Source of the DNA: Nocardia sp. NBC_01730
GTDB taxonomy: Bacteria > Actinomycetota > Actinomycetes > Mycobacteriales > Mycobacteriaceae
NCBI RefSeq assembly: GCF_035920445.1
Contig: NZ_CP109162.1
Coordinates: 1,860,001-1,924,000, forward strand
DNA: 64,000 nt
Reading direction: 5' to 3'
In this document: one piece after another, positions 36,488 through 45,779 of the stretch
Position numbering within the stretch: the first letter of the stretch is position 1
How the letters are laid out: each line of letters opens with the position of its first letter
Translations under genes and position numbers: made by a program
The notes under the pieces: generated by a model
Database searches by the model: none
What the model saw: the letters and a program-made list of their open reading frames with translations, nothing else
What the model was told of the DNA's origin: nothing

Positions 36488-36891
36488 AATTCCTCCCTGG
36501 TACCGCACTGCAATTCAGGTCAGCACCGAACGCCAGGGCAGACTGCACCTTGGGGCAGCTGACATATCCCTCAGGGAAACCACCCTGCCACCGGCCTGAC
36601 ACGGCTACTGACACGGTGCTCCACCCGGGCGCGCCAGGCCACCCCGATAATGCCGACGGCCGGGTCTCCACCTGATTACCTGAGCCCAGATGATTCGACC
36701 GTCGAATTCCAGCTGACGAGCGCGGGTAACAATCGAGTGGTAGGTGCTGAGTTACTCGACCACCAGCCAGTCCCACGCACCGAAACACATCTGTTCTACA
36801 GGGGGCCGGCACGGATATGTTTCCAGTAGCTTCCAGGTGAGCCGCCCGTCGGCGAAAAGACGTTATCTGCCCGATCTTGGTTCCGGACCCG
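36488..36891. other. Gap without a recognisable gene
   Basis: This lies between the end of the GDPD-like gene and the start of the hemerythrin gene. It probably carries the hemerythrin promoter. I see no motif that I can name. Confidence 0.35.
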
Positions 36892-38055
36892 TCATCGACC
36901 CGGGGACCCGGACCATGGCGTGGCCCTCGGCGGACCGTCCGGTGGTGGTGTCGAGGGTGAGAGCGCCTCTGGTATCCGGAATCCGCTTTCGGCGACCTCT
37001 GCGCGCAGGAGTGCGAGATCTTCCGTCTTTCTCGTCCATATCTCGCCGACGTCCATCCTGAGCGCTTCGCGCATCCGGACGGAACCGGTTACGCCCCAGA
37101 CCGCGAGGCGAATTCCCACCTCGGCGGTCTGCCGCACGAAATGCTCGGACAGTAGGGGGTACGGGATCGCGACACCGGTAGCCTTCGCACGGCGCGCATC
37201 GTCGATGATGGCGTCGATCTTCTCGGCCCCCGGCCGCAGCGAGCGAGCCATCCAACCGGTGGCGCCACGCAGCCCCTTGGTGAATACCGTCAGAGTGTTG
37301 ACCATCGCCACGCGCTGCAAGTCCGGTGCCAGCTCCGCGGCTGCCGTCAATACCCGGCGGTCGAACGCGTGCAGCTCCCCTCGCATGCCGTGCCGCTCCA
37401 GCGTGGCCGCGATCTCCGCCACCTTCGCCCGGACCTCCGACTCGGACCAGGCGGGCCCCGCGGGCACCGCCACCGCCAGCGCCGCATCTTCGAAGCCAGC
37501 CGACCGGCACATCACGTCGAGGGCAGCCATATCCCCGGCAGCCCGGCTCACCTCCACTACGATCGCATTCACCCCGATCATCAGAGCGTCGGTACACGCC
37601 CGCCCGGCATCCGCGAGCCCGCCTTTCCCGAGTTGCACTGCGAGCCTCGGCCCCACCTGCGCTACGTCGGACGGACCCACTGCCGCTCCGGCTGCCTCGA
37701 CCGGACCCGGTCGCAGCCTGCCGACCCCATCGGTCGCCACACCCGCCGCGGGTTCCGGCATATCGCGGCGGGACCGGTGATCGCCCGGTGCGGCGAGTGC
37801 CGCGTCCAATTGCGGCGCACGGCGATCACGGGCCGCGTCGACCACCCTCGCGCGGATGCGATGCATTGCCGTCGGATTGTCGACAGTAGGCCGGTGCTGC
37901 TCCGTAGGCACCTCATCACCCCGCCCGGCGAGGCACCACGCTACGTGCCGCAACGACTCCGTGGGCTGTGCGGCACCAACCAACGAATACTGCAGGTACT
38001 CGCCGTGCCCATCGAAGGGAGCCAGCGAATAGGGGAAACCGCGTTCGGCACGCAC
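36892..38055 (-). CDS. Glycerophosphodiester phosphodiesterase-like TIM-barrel protein (divergent)
   Basis: A frame of up to 387 residues. The C-terminal two-thirds look like a GDPD barrel: GVNAIVVEVSRAAGD resembles the early metal-site strand, VVTVFTKGL-like NTLTVFTKGL a middle strand, and GIRLAVWGVTGSVRMREAL the late substrate strand. The usual catalytic Glu/Asp/His are not clear, so activity is doubtful. Starts at 38055, 37863 or 37761 are possible. The N-terminal part is of uncertain quality and in-frame sequence continues upstream to a stop without a start codon, so the 5' end may be truncated. Confidence 0.5.
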   Translation of the reverse strand: MRAERGFPYSLAPFDGHGEYLQYSLVGAAQPTESLRHVAWCLAGRGDEVPTEQHRPTVDNPTAMHRIRARVVDAARDRRAPQLDAALAAPGDHRSRRDMPEPAAGVATDGVGRLRPGPVEAAGAAVGPSDVAQVGPRLAVQLGKGGLADAGRACTDALMIGVNAIVVEVSRAAGDMAALDVMCRSAGFEDAALAVAVPAGPAWSESEVRAKVAEIAATLERHGMRGELHAFDRRVLTAAAELAPDLQRVAMVNTLTVFTKGLRGATGWMARSLRPGAEKIDAIIDDARRAKATGVAIPYPLLSEHFVRQTAEVGIRLAVWGVTGSVRMREALRMDVGEIWTRKTEDLALLRAEVAESGFRIPEALSPSTPPPDGPPRATPWSGSPGR

Positions 38056-38184
38056 TCGATACCGGCCATCCAGCCACCATCCCCCGGGCCGGGTCTCAAC
38101 CTCTCACCGACAGCAGGCGCGAGAGAATTGACCGAGCAAACTTGTTCACAAGCCCGCGCCGCAGATCGTGGCCACGAGTGAGCG

Positions 38185-38304
38185 TTGGCCGGCCACAAAG
38201 GATTTGGTCTCGATGCCAACGATGCCTACGGGCTGATGTGGCTCATCCGGAATCACGAACTGGCCAAGGCAGTCGAGGAGATCGTCCCCGAGGCGCACCG
38301 GTGA
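38185..38304 (+). pseudogene. Short coding remnant before the methyltransferase
   Basis: Thirty-nine codons read AGHKGFGLDANDAYGLMWLI, then NHELAKAVEEIVPEAHR, and end in a stop. Codon use is coding-like, but the piece is too short to be a normal protein and has only a TTG start. It is probably the 3' end of a lost gene. Confidence 0.35.
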
Positions 38305-38317
38305 CTGCCACACGGCC

Positions 38318-39067
38318 ATGCCGAACCTCCGGCGGCTGCCCGCCCCGCTCAACGAGCTGTACATGCGCGACGATGCCCACCGGCGTACGGTCGAGTCTGT
38401 GAGCAGTGGCGCCGTGCCAGCGACAGCGGTCGAGCGCTCGGACCTGTGGGCGCGGGCGTTCGCGGCCCTGTATGACCCTCTGCTGTGGGTGGGTGAGAGG
38501 GCGGGGATGGGCGCTCGTCGGCGGGATTTGCTCGGCTGTGCGAGGGGGCGGACTGTCGAGCTCGGCAGCGGTACCGGTCTTAACCTGGGATACTACCCTG
38601 ACGGCCTTGACGAGCTGATCTTGACCGAACCGGAGGGCGCGATGCGTGCGCGGTTGGCACGGAGGCTGCGCCGCAGTCGATGTCGGGCGCGTGTGCTCGA
38701 CGCATCTGCGGAACAACTGCCGTTCGCGGATGAAACCGTGGATACGGTCGTCTCAACGCTCGTGTTGTGCACTGTCGAGGACCCTGATCCGGTGTTGCGG
38801 GAGATCGAGCGTGTGTTGCGCCCCCGCGGCCAGCTGCTGTTTCTCGAGCACGTACGTTCCCAGTCGCCGCGACTTGCCCATTGGCAAGATCGCCTCGCCG
38901 GCCCGTGGCGCCGGTTCGCGGAGGGCTGCCACTGCAACCGTGCCACCCTCGAGCTGATCCGGGCGTGCGGGCTGGAGCTCGAAGACGTACAGGAAACGTC
39001 GTGGCGGGGAATGCCCCCGATCGTTCGACCGCTGATCACGGGTGTGGCCACCAAAAGCAATATCTGA
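38318..39067 (+). CDS. SAM-dependent methyltransferase, class I
   Basis: Up to 249 residues. GTG 38399 is an alternative start that would trim 27 residues. SAM motif I is VELGSGTGLN, motif II contains LTEPEGAM, and DASAEQLPFADETVDTVVST and LREIERVLRPRGQLLFLEHV are motifs III and post-III. The arrangement is close to the METTL7/UbiE-like Methyltransf_11 group, acting on lipids or small molecules. CNRATLELIRACGLELE near the end is typical of this group. The substrate cannot be read. Mobile-element debris follows. Confidence 0.85.
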   Translation: MPNLRRLPAPLNELYMRDDAHRRTVESVSSGAVPATAVERSDLWARAFAALYDPLLWVGERAGMGARRRDLLGCARGRTVELGSGTGLNLGYYPDGLDELILTEPEGAMRARLARRLRRSRCRARVLDASAEQLPFADETVDTVVSTLVLCTVEDPDPVLREIERVLRPRGQLLFLEHVRSQSPRLAHWQDRLAGPWRRFAEGCHCNRATLELIRACGLELEDVQETSWRGMPPIVRPLITGVATKSNI

Positions 39068-39084
39068 CTAGAGCTGCGCCTCAC

Positions 39085-39505
39085 TCAGAGGGTAGCGAGG
39101 GAACCTTGTCTTCGCTGCCGTGAGCCATCATCCAGCAGGCCGGCGCCCGCTTCGCCGAGGTGGGTGAGGCCACTGTGGCGGACTTCGTGCAGGTCCCAGC
39201 CGGTGCCGGGCCCGTCGGTGGCGGTGACTGTGTCGAGCAGGTCGCAGGACAGCCGTGCCAGGCCGGTGTCGAGGCAGACGTCGCGGTCGGCGAGGTATTT
39301 CCCGGGGCCGGGACGGCGGTGGGTGAAGCAGGCCCGCGGGTGCGGTCGCGGATGAGCCTGGGCAGCAGTCGGGCGGTGCCGACGCCCCCAGTAGTCGGTG
39401 TCCAGGACGTGCTCGTGGTGGGTGTCGGTGGGGCGGGGTTCGGCGCCCTTGGATTTCACCGGGCGGCAGCGCCCGAATGCGGTCGTGGAGTACGACGACG
39501 TTCAT
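39085..39505 (-). pseudogene. Tyrosine recombinase (integrase), C-terminal remnant
   Basis: Integrase sequence is split over two frames: VKSKGAEPRPTDTHHEHVLD, THRRPGPGKYLADRDVCLD and GWDLHEVRHSGLTHLGEAGA. The HxxR of the catalytic box is visible. The end (tyrosine nucleophile) and the N-terminal DNA-binding part are gone. It resembles actinobacterial integrases of small mobile elements. Confidence 0.8.
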
Positions 39506-39565
39506 GGCGTCTTGCCCGTGAACTTGACATTGTCACTGTGAGAAGGCCTTCACTAGCGGTCGGAG

Positions 39566-40252
39566 GTGGTCCCCATCAACTCGACACACAGGAATTCACA
39601 GGACATGCGGCTGCTCGACGGATTGGCCGCTGGGAACGCGTCGACGCGGCTGAAGGCGGCCCTGGCGATCGGCACGCATCCCGTACCCGGTTTCGTCGAC
39701 GTGCTCGTAGAACGGTGCGCGATCGAGCCGGACTTCTTCGTGCGCGACATGCTCACATGGGCGCTGACCCGCCTCCCGTCGGAGATTACGGTTCCGAAAC
39801 TGCGCGCGCAGCTTTGTTCCGAACGCGCACAGGCCCGGAGCCAGGCATTGCATACGCTGTCGAAGATCGGGGACCAGAACGCGTGGCCCGCAATCGCGCG
39901 GTCGTTGCTGCACGATTCCGACGACGAGGTCGCGCGGAGTGCATGGCGCGCAGCCGTCGTTCTCGTGCCCGATGGGGAGAAGGAAGGGCTGGCTGCGGAA
40001 CTGGCTACGCAATTCGGCCGAGGTGACCGGGACGTACGGCTGAGTCTGAGCCGTGCCCTCGTCGCGCTCGGCGATGTGATCGAGCCGATCCTGCAGGCGG
40101 CGATGGCAGGCCACGACCCGACGATGCGTGCGCATGCGAGCGCGACGCGGCGGCTGCTGCACAACCCGGATGCCGGATTCGACCTCGCCGTCGATGAGGC
40201 ACGACGGGTCGTCGCGCTCGGTCCGGACCGGGACGAGGCAACTGCATGCTGA
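39566..40252 (+). CDS. HEAT-repeat protein
   Basis: A 228-residue alpha-solenoid protein made of HEAT-like repeats (RLKAALAIGTHPV, ARSQALHTLSKIGDQNAWPA, DEVARSAWRAAVVLVPDGE, DVRLSLSRALVALGDVIEPI). It is likely a protein-binding scaffold without enzymatic motifs. Its stop overlaps the start of the downstream MerR-HEAT gene (GCATGCTGA), showing translational coupling. The two probably act together, perhaps with this protein modulating the regulator. ATG 39605 (MRLLDGLAAG) is an alternative start. Confidence 0.8.
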   Translation: MVPINSTHRNSQDMRLLDGLAAGNASTRLKAALAIGTHPVPGFVDVLVERCAIEPDFFVRDMLTWALTRLPSEITVPKLRAQLCSERAQARSQALHTLSKIGDQNAWPAIARSLLHDSDDEVARSAWRAAVVLVPDGEKEGLAAELATQFGRGDRDVRLSLSRALVALGDVIEPILQAAMAGHDPTMRAHASATRRLLHNPDAGFDLAVDEARRVVALGPDRDEATAC

Positions 40253-41256
40253 TCGGTGAGGTGGCGCGCCGCTCGGGGGTGAGCGCCCGGATGCTCAGGC
40301 ACTACGACTCCCTCGGGCTGGTACGACCCACAGGCCGTACCGTGGGTGGTTACCGGGAATACTCTGCCGAAGACATCCGGCGGATCTTCCACGTGGAGGG
40401 TCTGCGATCCCTGGGACTGTCACTGCGCCAGATCGGATCCGCTCTCGACGATCCCGGATTCACCCCGTCGGTACTGGTCGGCGACCTCATCCGAAAAGCC
40501 GAGGAACGACTGAACCGGGAGCAGGAGCTACTCGAGCGGCTCCGTGCGGTCGATACGGCCGAGCCCTCCAGCTGGCAGGACGTCGCGCGCATCGTCGAGC
40601 TCCTGCACGGACTCGCATCGCCGAGCGCCGCACGGCGGCAACAAGCCGTCCTGGCCCCGGCCGAGGACCTGCCGATGCCCGCCGAGCTGCTGGCCGAGGC
40701 GGTCCTCATCGAATCCGATCCGAACGTTGCCGGGGCCCTGCGGTGGGCCCTCGCGAGGGCCGGCGGTGACGGTGTTGCGAGCCTGATACCCGCCATGAGC
40801 TCGGAGAACGTCGACATCCGGCGGCGCGCGGTCCTGGCGCTCGCCGAGCTACCCGGCGACGAGGCGACCGCAGCGCTCACGGACGCGCTCGAGGATACGG
40901 ACACGACGGTCCGCAGACATGCCGCGCTGGCACTGGGCGCGCGGGGCATGACCCGAGCTGTGCCGACGCTCGTCGGCACAGTGGTCGAAGGCCCGAACGA
41001 TGTCGAGGCAGCCGAGATACTGGGAACCCTGGCATCCGACGCCGAGTGGGCGGATCGGATCATGAGTGCGATGGTCGATGAACTCGCCGCCCACACAGCG
41101 GATTCGGCGGTACGGATGCGACTGACACAGGCACTCGCCGAGATGCCGGGGACTATCGCTCTCAATGTCCTGCGGCAACTGGCCCATGACGATGATCGGG
41201 CCGTGGCCCTCATTGCCTCGGCCCTTGTGAAAGCGCTCGAAGAACGGCCGGTCTGA
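40246..41256 (+). CDS. MerR-family regulator fused to HEAT repeats
   Basis: A 336-residue fusion. Residues 1-70 form a MerR winged helix (MLIGEVARRSGVSARMLRHY, GYREYSAEDIRRIFHVEGLR). Residues 75-120 form the dimer coiled coil (RKAEERLNREQELLERLRAV). Residues 140-336 are HEAT-like repeats (VDIRRRAVLALAELPGDEAT, DTTVRRHAALALGARG). MerR proteins usually end in a small ligand domain. A solenoid here suggests a protein or peptide signal instead. It overlaps the upstream HEAT gene, so the pair forms an operon. Target genes are unknown. Confidence 0.88.
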   Translation: MLIGEVARRSGVSARMLRHYDSLGLVRPTGRTVGGYREYSAEDIRRIFHVEGLRSLGLSLRQIGSALDDPGFTPSVLVGDLIRKAEERLNREQELLERLRAVDTAEPSSWQDVARIVELLHGLASPSAARRQQAVLAPAEDLPMPAELLAEAVLIESDPNVAGALRWALARAGGDGVASLIPAMSSENVDIRRRAVLALAELPGDEATAALTDALEDTDTTVRRHAALALGARGMTRAVPTLVGTVVEGPNDVEAAEILGTLASDAEWADRIMSAMVDELAAHTADSAVRMRLTQALAEMPGTIALNVLRQLAHDDDRAVALIASALVKALEERPV

Positions 41257-41454
41257 TGTGGAAGCCCGAGACGCCGCAGATCAGTAAACAACGTATCGGC
41301 CTACCGAGTGCCCCTCGGAGACAAGCCCGCCGACGCGGATCTCACATGCTGTGTTGCACCGTGCTGCCGTCTTGTCTTCAAGGCCGGGACCCTGAAGATG
41401 CTCGCTCATCGGCTATGGGATGGGCGTAAGCGGTGAAACTCGCGCCGAGTGTGG

Positions 41455-41901
41455 CTAGAAGAGGGTGTCGCGGACGCGGAGAGGCCGGTAGCCGGAAGGT
41501 CCGAGTTGGGCAAGTTCGGCGTCGATGGCGACCTCGATGGCGCCGAAGAAGTTGATGTTCTCGCGGTGCGCCGGGGAGATGTGGGCGCGCACGTCGTGAT
41601 CGATGCGCCGACCTTCGCGGCGAACCTGCACCGCGAGCCCATAATACTCTGTCGCCCAAGCGATTACAGCGTTGGTCGCCAGGGCCAGGCACCGTGCTTG
41701 TTCGGTTTGCGCCTCGAGGTGGTGGGCCGGGATCATGCCCTCGTGCGCGTACAGCAGGTCGTGGCGCAGTGCGTGCAGAGACTCGCCCTCGTCGAGCTGG
41801 CGGGGCCAGGGCGATCGGCGATGATCGCCCCCGTCGTCCCGCCGCAGGAACTCATCCAGAGCCCGAAGCAACCGACTCGGTATCCATGTCGCTATGTACA
41901 T
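41455..41901 (-). pseudogene. Tn3-family transposase, C-terminal remnant
   Basis: The frame reads LDEGESLHALRHDLLYAHEG, then HLEAQTEQARCLALATNAVI and ISPAHRENINFFG, the last roughly 140 residues of Tn3-type transposases (about 1,000 residues when intact). The catalytic DDE core and the rest are absent. No 38-base terminal repeats were found by eye. Gap 41257-41454 holds nothing else. Confidence 0.85.
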
Positions 41902-42000
41902 CGCGTTGCCCTGGCGCGACGGTCAACGAGTTTCATGGCATTGTCGACGGGAAACAGTCACAGCCTCCGGTTGAGGCCAAACGTCGATGGGGTTCGTACC

Positions 42001-43008
42001 ATGGTTTTGCGCATGTCGGTGTTGCGAGGACGCCGGGGGTACCGGCGCATGGGATTTCTCGCAGCAGCCGCAGTGGTCGCTGTCGCACCGATGTTCATCG
42101 CGACCCCGCAGGCGAACGCGGCGGCCGTCGTCGAGCGGATCGACCGCGATGGGCAGCAATGGCAGATGTATATCCGCTCCCCGGCGATGAAGCGGACCAT
42201 TCATCTCGACGTGCTGGTGCCGGCGAATCAGTCGAAATCCCGGCCGACGGTGCTGCTGCTGGACGGAAACGGGGCGAAGGAATCCCAGCCCAAAAGCACC
42301 TGGACCCTACGAGGAGGTGCCAAGGAGTTCTTCGCCGACAAGCCGGTCAATGTGGTGATGCCCGTCGGCGGTGGAGGAACGTACTACACCGACTGGTTGA
42401 AAGACGATCCCACACTCGGACACCAGAAGTGGGAAACCTTCCTCACCGAGGAGCTGCCGCCGTTGATCGACCGCGAGTTGAAAGGCAACGGGACCTACGC
42501 CGTTGGCGGGCTGTCGATGGGAGCAGGAGCGGCGGCCATTCTCGCGGTGCGACACCCTAATATGTTCCGAGCCCTGGCAGCCTTCAGCGGTTGCTACTCT
42601 GCCGACGGTATCGGGCAACTCTCGGTGCGCCCCGTGGTCGAAGCGAAAGGCGGAAACCCGGACAACATGTGGGGTACTGCGGGCAATCCGGAGTGGGACG
42701 CGCACGACCCGATGAAACACCTCGACGCGCTGCGCGGCAAACCAGTCCACCTGTACGTCGGCACCGGCGTGCCCGGCCTCGATGATGGCCTGTTCGACGG
42801 AAACTGGTCGTGGCCCGATGACCCGTTTCGGGCGAGCGAGATCGAACATGTCTCCCATGACTGCACCGGCGCCACCGGGACCGCCATGGGACTCTCCGGT
42901 GCCGACGTCTCCACCGACTGGGCCGCCATCGGCGTCCACTCATGGCCGTACTGGAAGGCCGCACTGCCCAAATCCTGGCCTACCCTGAAAGCAGGCCTTG
43001 GCGTATAA
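42001..43008 (+). CDS. Antigen 85-like mycolyltransferase / secreted esterase
   Basis: A 335-residue secreted alpha/beta-hydrolase of the Ag85/FbpA family, which transfers mycolic acids onto trehalose or arabinogalactan in the cell envelope. It has an N-terminal signal peptide (RRMGFLAAAAVVAVAPMFIA, cleavage after ANA), LLLDGNGAKESQPKSTW, PVGGGGTYYTDWL, and the nucleophile motif GLSMGAGAA. It ends HSWPYWKAALPKSWPTL, the conserved His segment. Mycobacterial Ag85 has the GGxSMxG-type motif in the same place. ATG 42001 or 42013 may start it. It supports a mycolic-acid host. It lies between transposase and integrase remnants. Confidence 0.9.
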   Translation: MVLRMSVLRGRRGYRRMGFLAAAAVVAVAPMFIATPQANAAAVVERIDRDGQQWQMYIRSPAMKRTIHLDVLVPANQSKSRPTVLLLDGNGAKESQPKSTWTLRGGAKEFFADKPVNVVMPVGGGGTYYTDWLKDDPTLGHQKWETFLTEELPPLIDRELKGNGTYAVGGLSMGAGAAAILAVRHPNMFRALAAFSGCYSADGIGQLSVRPVVEAKGGNPDNMWGTAGNPEWDAHDPMKHLDALRGKPVHLYVGTGVPGLDDGLFDGNWSWPDDPFRASEIEHVSHDCTGATGTAMGLSGADVSTDWAAIGVHSWPYWKAALPKSWPTLKAGLGV

Positions 43009-43043
43009 ATTCGAGCTCGAGGCATTTCTCCCCCGGTGGTGGC

Positions 43044-43226
43044 GACCGCTACTCGCGAATGGTGGTGACCCGCAAGGGCGGTGCGCGCAAGGTCATCGCG
43101 TGGCAGATCGGCACCGCGCGGATGTTGCCGCGACTGCTGACCGGTCGCGAGTCCGGTCCGGTGTTCCTCACCGACCGTAAAGCCCGCCCGTCGGTGGCCA
43201 GCGATGATGTCGACTCCCCTTCATAG
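43044..43226 (+). pseudogene. Tyrosine recombinase, central fragment
   Basis: Sixty codons read RKGGARKVIAWQIGTARML, then LLTGRESGPVFLTDRKARPS, the middle of an actinobacterial integrase. It covers the region just before the part preserved in the remnant at 39085, in the opposite orientation. It ends at a stop, without the catalytic HxxR. Confidence 0.7.
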
Positions 43227-43566
43227 TTTCGTCGTCGTCGACCAGTATTGCCATGGCCACCGACACCGGCGGCTCATTCGTCGTCGCGGGCATCGGGATC
43301 GCGCAGCGGTCGGCGGGTTCCGCCGAGACCGGGCAGGTGGAAGGCGTAGTGCCCGTCCAGGCCAATATGACCACTGATGAACGCCGACAACGGCCGGAGT
43401 CCTCCTCACGCACCGGATAGTCCTGCGCGCGAAGCCTTTCCAGGATGCGGTCGGAGTTCGGCCAATTGCTATCGCGCCGAAGGGCTTTGAAAGGCCGGTC
43501 GAGGTCTCGGGCCGCACCGTGATCACCCGACCACCTACAGTGGAGGCACGAATGACCGCGCCAGAG
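43227..43566. other. Gap without a recognisable gene
   Basis: A minus-strand frame (43168-43605) contains LERLRAQDYPVREEDSG with fair codon use, but no family is recognisable and the frame runs over the integrase fragment. I leave it unassigned. Confidence 0.35.
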
Positions 43567-44074
43567 CGCCGATCCTTTTCTCGACGAGTCGCCCCCGGAC
43601 TGCAAGGGATTCTGGCGCGGTCAACTGTTCGACAACCTGTCTCCCGGCCTTGATCCGGCACTCACCTTGTCACCGAGATTCGGGTGGCCGCTGCGGGACG
43701 CCTCGGTGGACGTGACGATCGAAGGAATCCCCGCGGATGTGCCTTCTTGGCGCGAAATCGAAGGAACAGAGGTCGAATCCACCGAATCCGGTGAGCCGAT
43801 CGAGGCATCGGTGTACGACGGCGCCCACCACTTTTTCGAGTACGCGCGCATCCAGATCCTCCGTCAGGTCGGCACCATGGCACGGTTCGCCGTCGACCTG
43901 GCCGAGGGCGAGGCGTTCTTCCACACGCTTCCACATGACGAGATACTCGAAGCCGACCAGATCCGCACGACAGTGGATGCCGAGTTCGAACCGTCTGTAA
44001 GTGCTCGTGGGGGGCTGGCCTGCGGGCTGGCTGGCAGGCTGGTGCCGGTTCTTCAGACCGGACGTGACTCGTGA
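43567..44074 (+). pseudogene. Unidentified gene, 5'-truncated
   Basis: A continuous frame with good codon bias begins without a start codon (a stop precedes it at about 43552). It reads ADPFLDESPPDCKGFWRGQ, LFDNLSPGLDPALTLSPRFG, DVTIEGIPADVPSWREIEGT, then HHFFEYARIQILRQVGTMA. After about 44005 it enters a GGCTGGC-rich stretch that looks noncoding. TTG 43667 is the only start. I do not recognise the family. It is probably a remnant. Confidence 0.5.
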
Positions 44075-44246
44075 ACCGTCTGATCCCGGATGGGTGTCCT
44101 TCTCGGGAGTCGTCCGCTCGGCTCGGAGGCCGGCTCCGCCCCGGCCCACAACGATGGCCGGATCGGAAGCTTGTCCAACCGAAATCGGTTGTGGCTCAAT
44201 ACGGATATGCTTCGTAGTGACTCCTCCTGGGCCGAAGCCGGTCACG

Positions 44247-44412
44247 ACGTCAGCCCACTTCCAGGAGAACAATCTTCCCGTTGCGCCTCGGCGGGTACGG
44301 GATGATGCGCTGATGGCGCCTGCCTTGAGGGCTGTGTTGAAGACTCCGGCGCGGTAGCAGGTGCCGTTGTCGGTCACGATGCGCTCGATTGCGGTGATGC
44401 CGTGCGCCGCGA
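44247..44412 (-). pseudogene. IS481-like transposase remnant
   Basis: GITAIERIVTDNGTCYRAGV and the later YPPRRNGKIVLLEVG, in two frames, match the integrase core of IS481/IS3-type transposases around the second catalytic Asp (TDNG) and the usual RPRRNGKIER motif. The rest is missing and no terminal repeats are visible. Confidence 0.7.
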
Positions 44413-44415
44413 ACC

Positions 44416-44514
44416 AACAACGTCACCAAAGTCAAGCTGGAAGACATCAATGAGAACCTGCAAGCTCTGGGGCGCAGCGACGTCGTCGGACGGCAGGTCA
44501 TCGTCTTCGAGGGA
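44416..44514 (+). pseudogene. Zinc alcohol dehydrogenase, C-terminal remnant
   Basis: About 33 codons read NNVTKVKLEDINENLQALGR, then DVVGRQVIVF, the last helix and strand of NAD(P)-dependent zinc alcohol dehydrogenases. It directly abuts the IS481-like remnant, suggesting insertion-linked deletion. Confidence 0.6.
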
Positions 44515-44696
44515 AGCCCGCGGCGGGCAATACCCGGAAGCCAGTCACCCACAAGCAACAGAGCGACCTGCCGCCTACCGCACGCTGCGCCGCCTCCTCC
44601 AGCGATCAGCGGCGACCATCCACGCACCGCGCGGGCCCTCATCCTTGCGCGTGGGCCAGACAGGTGCCAGCAGAGCAAATCGTCATATCTGCACGC

Positions 44697-45389
44697 CTAG
44701 TTCAGCACCTTCAACAATTCCTGGGCCAGCGGCCCGGCGGACGCGGGGTTCTGCCCGGTGTACAGATTGCGATCCACGACCGTGTAGGGCTTCCAGATCT
44801 CGCCGCGGGTGAAGTGGACGCCCATGCTGACCAGTTCGTCCTCCAGCAACCATCGGGCTTTGGCGGCCAGTCCAACGGCCTCCTCTTCGTCGTTGGTGAA
44901 GCCGGTGACCTGGTAACTGGCAAAGGGTGAAACACCTTTCCGGCGGGTGGCCAGCAGCGCGGCCGGCCCGTGGCAGACGATGGCCAGGGGCCGGCCCGAG
45001 ACGAGGGCCGCGGTCAGCAGCCGACCCGAATCGGCATCGTTACACAGGTCCTCCATCGGACCGTGGCCACCGGGATAGTAAACGGCCTCGTAGTCCTCCA
45101 ACCGAGCATTCGCCAGCTCGATCGGCCGCCGCAACTCCTCGGCAGACCGCAGGATTTCCTCCTCCTCGAGGGCAATCTGTTCACCGCCGACAATCGAGGG
45201 ACGCAGGCTCATCACGTCGACGTGCGGCACTACGCCGCCGGGCGTGGCCACCGCGACCTCATGGCCGGCCCCGGTGAGCGCACGGTACGGGGCCGTGAAC
45301 TCTTCGGCCCAGTAACCAGTCGGATGCCGGGTGCCGTCCCCGAGCGTCCAAAAACTTGCGCCGGTTATTACGAACAGGATCCTGGCCAC
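44697..45389 (-). CDS. DJ-1/PfpI-family protein (type 1 glutamine amidotransferase-like)
   Basis: A 230-residue cytoplasmic protein. The nucleophile elbow AIVCHGPAALL carries the reactive Cys, a Glu-containing strand lies in GYWAEEFTAPY, and YYPGGHGPMEDLC precedes the elbow. The family includes Hsp31-type glyoxalase III/chaperones and general stress proteins. The C-terminal part (MGVHFTRGEIWKPYTVVDRN) is typical of the Hsp31-like branch. GTG 45389 after GAGGAGG is preferred over the longer frame. It probably detoxifies reactive aldehydes. Confidence 0.88.
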   Translation of the reverse strand: MARILFVITGASFWTLGDGTRHPTGYWAEEFTAPYRALTGAGHEVAVATPGGVVPHVDVMSLRPSIVGGEQIALEEEEILRSAEELRRPIELANARLEDYEAVYYPGGHGPMEDLCNDADSGRLLTAALVSGRPLAIVCHGPAALLATRRKGVSPFASYQVTGFTNDEEEAVGLAAKARWLLEDELVSMGVHFTRGEIWKPYTVVDRNLYTGQNPASAGPLAQELLKVLN

Positions 45390-45779
45390 GGGAACTCGCC
45401 TCCTCGTAGTGGTGCGACCTGTATGCCTGGACTGCGTAAACGCCACTCTATGCGCCAGGCCGAAACCTGGGTGAAGATGCTGGTTAAACAGTTGGCGCCG
45501 AGTGGTGAGTACCGCGCGAACCTCGTCGCTCGCCGGAACGCAGAAATGGCTTCAGCACCCCCGGGTCGACACCATGGACCAGGGCGACCCCCTCGTCTTC
45601 TGTGATATCGCGGATTCGGTATACACCCTCACCCGCGGCGGTGGACGCGGTCAGCGTGAGCAACCCGTGCCGCCGCTGGAACGGTGATCGCGCGCCGCCC
45701 CGGCCGCGGCGGCTACTAGTGTGTGACGAACCCCACCTCGCTGCTATCTTGCCTGAATCAACTGAGCTACGGAGGCTCG
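45390..45779. other. Gap with short unassigned frames
   Basis: Minus-strand 45484-45786 contains GVYRIRDITEDEGVALVHGV and plus-strand 45423-45605 contains SMRQAETWVKMLVKQLAPSG. Neither matches a family I know, and they overlap each other. The permease ribosome site GGAGG lies at the right end. Confidence 0.3.
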
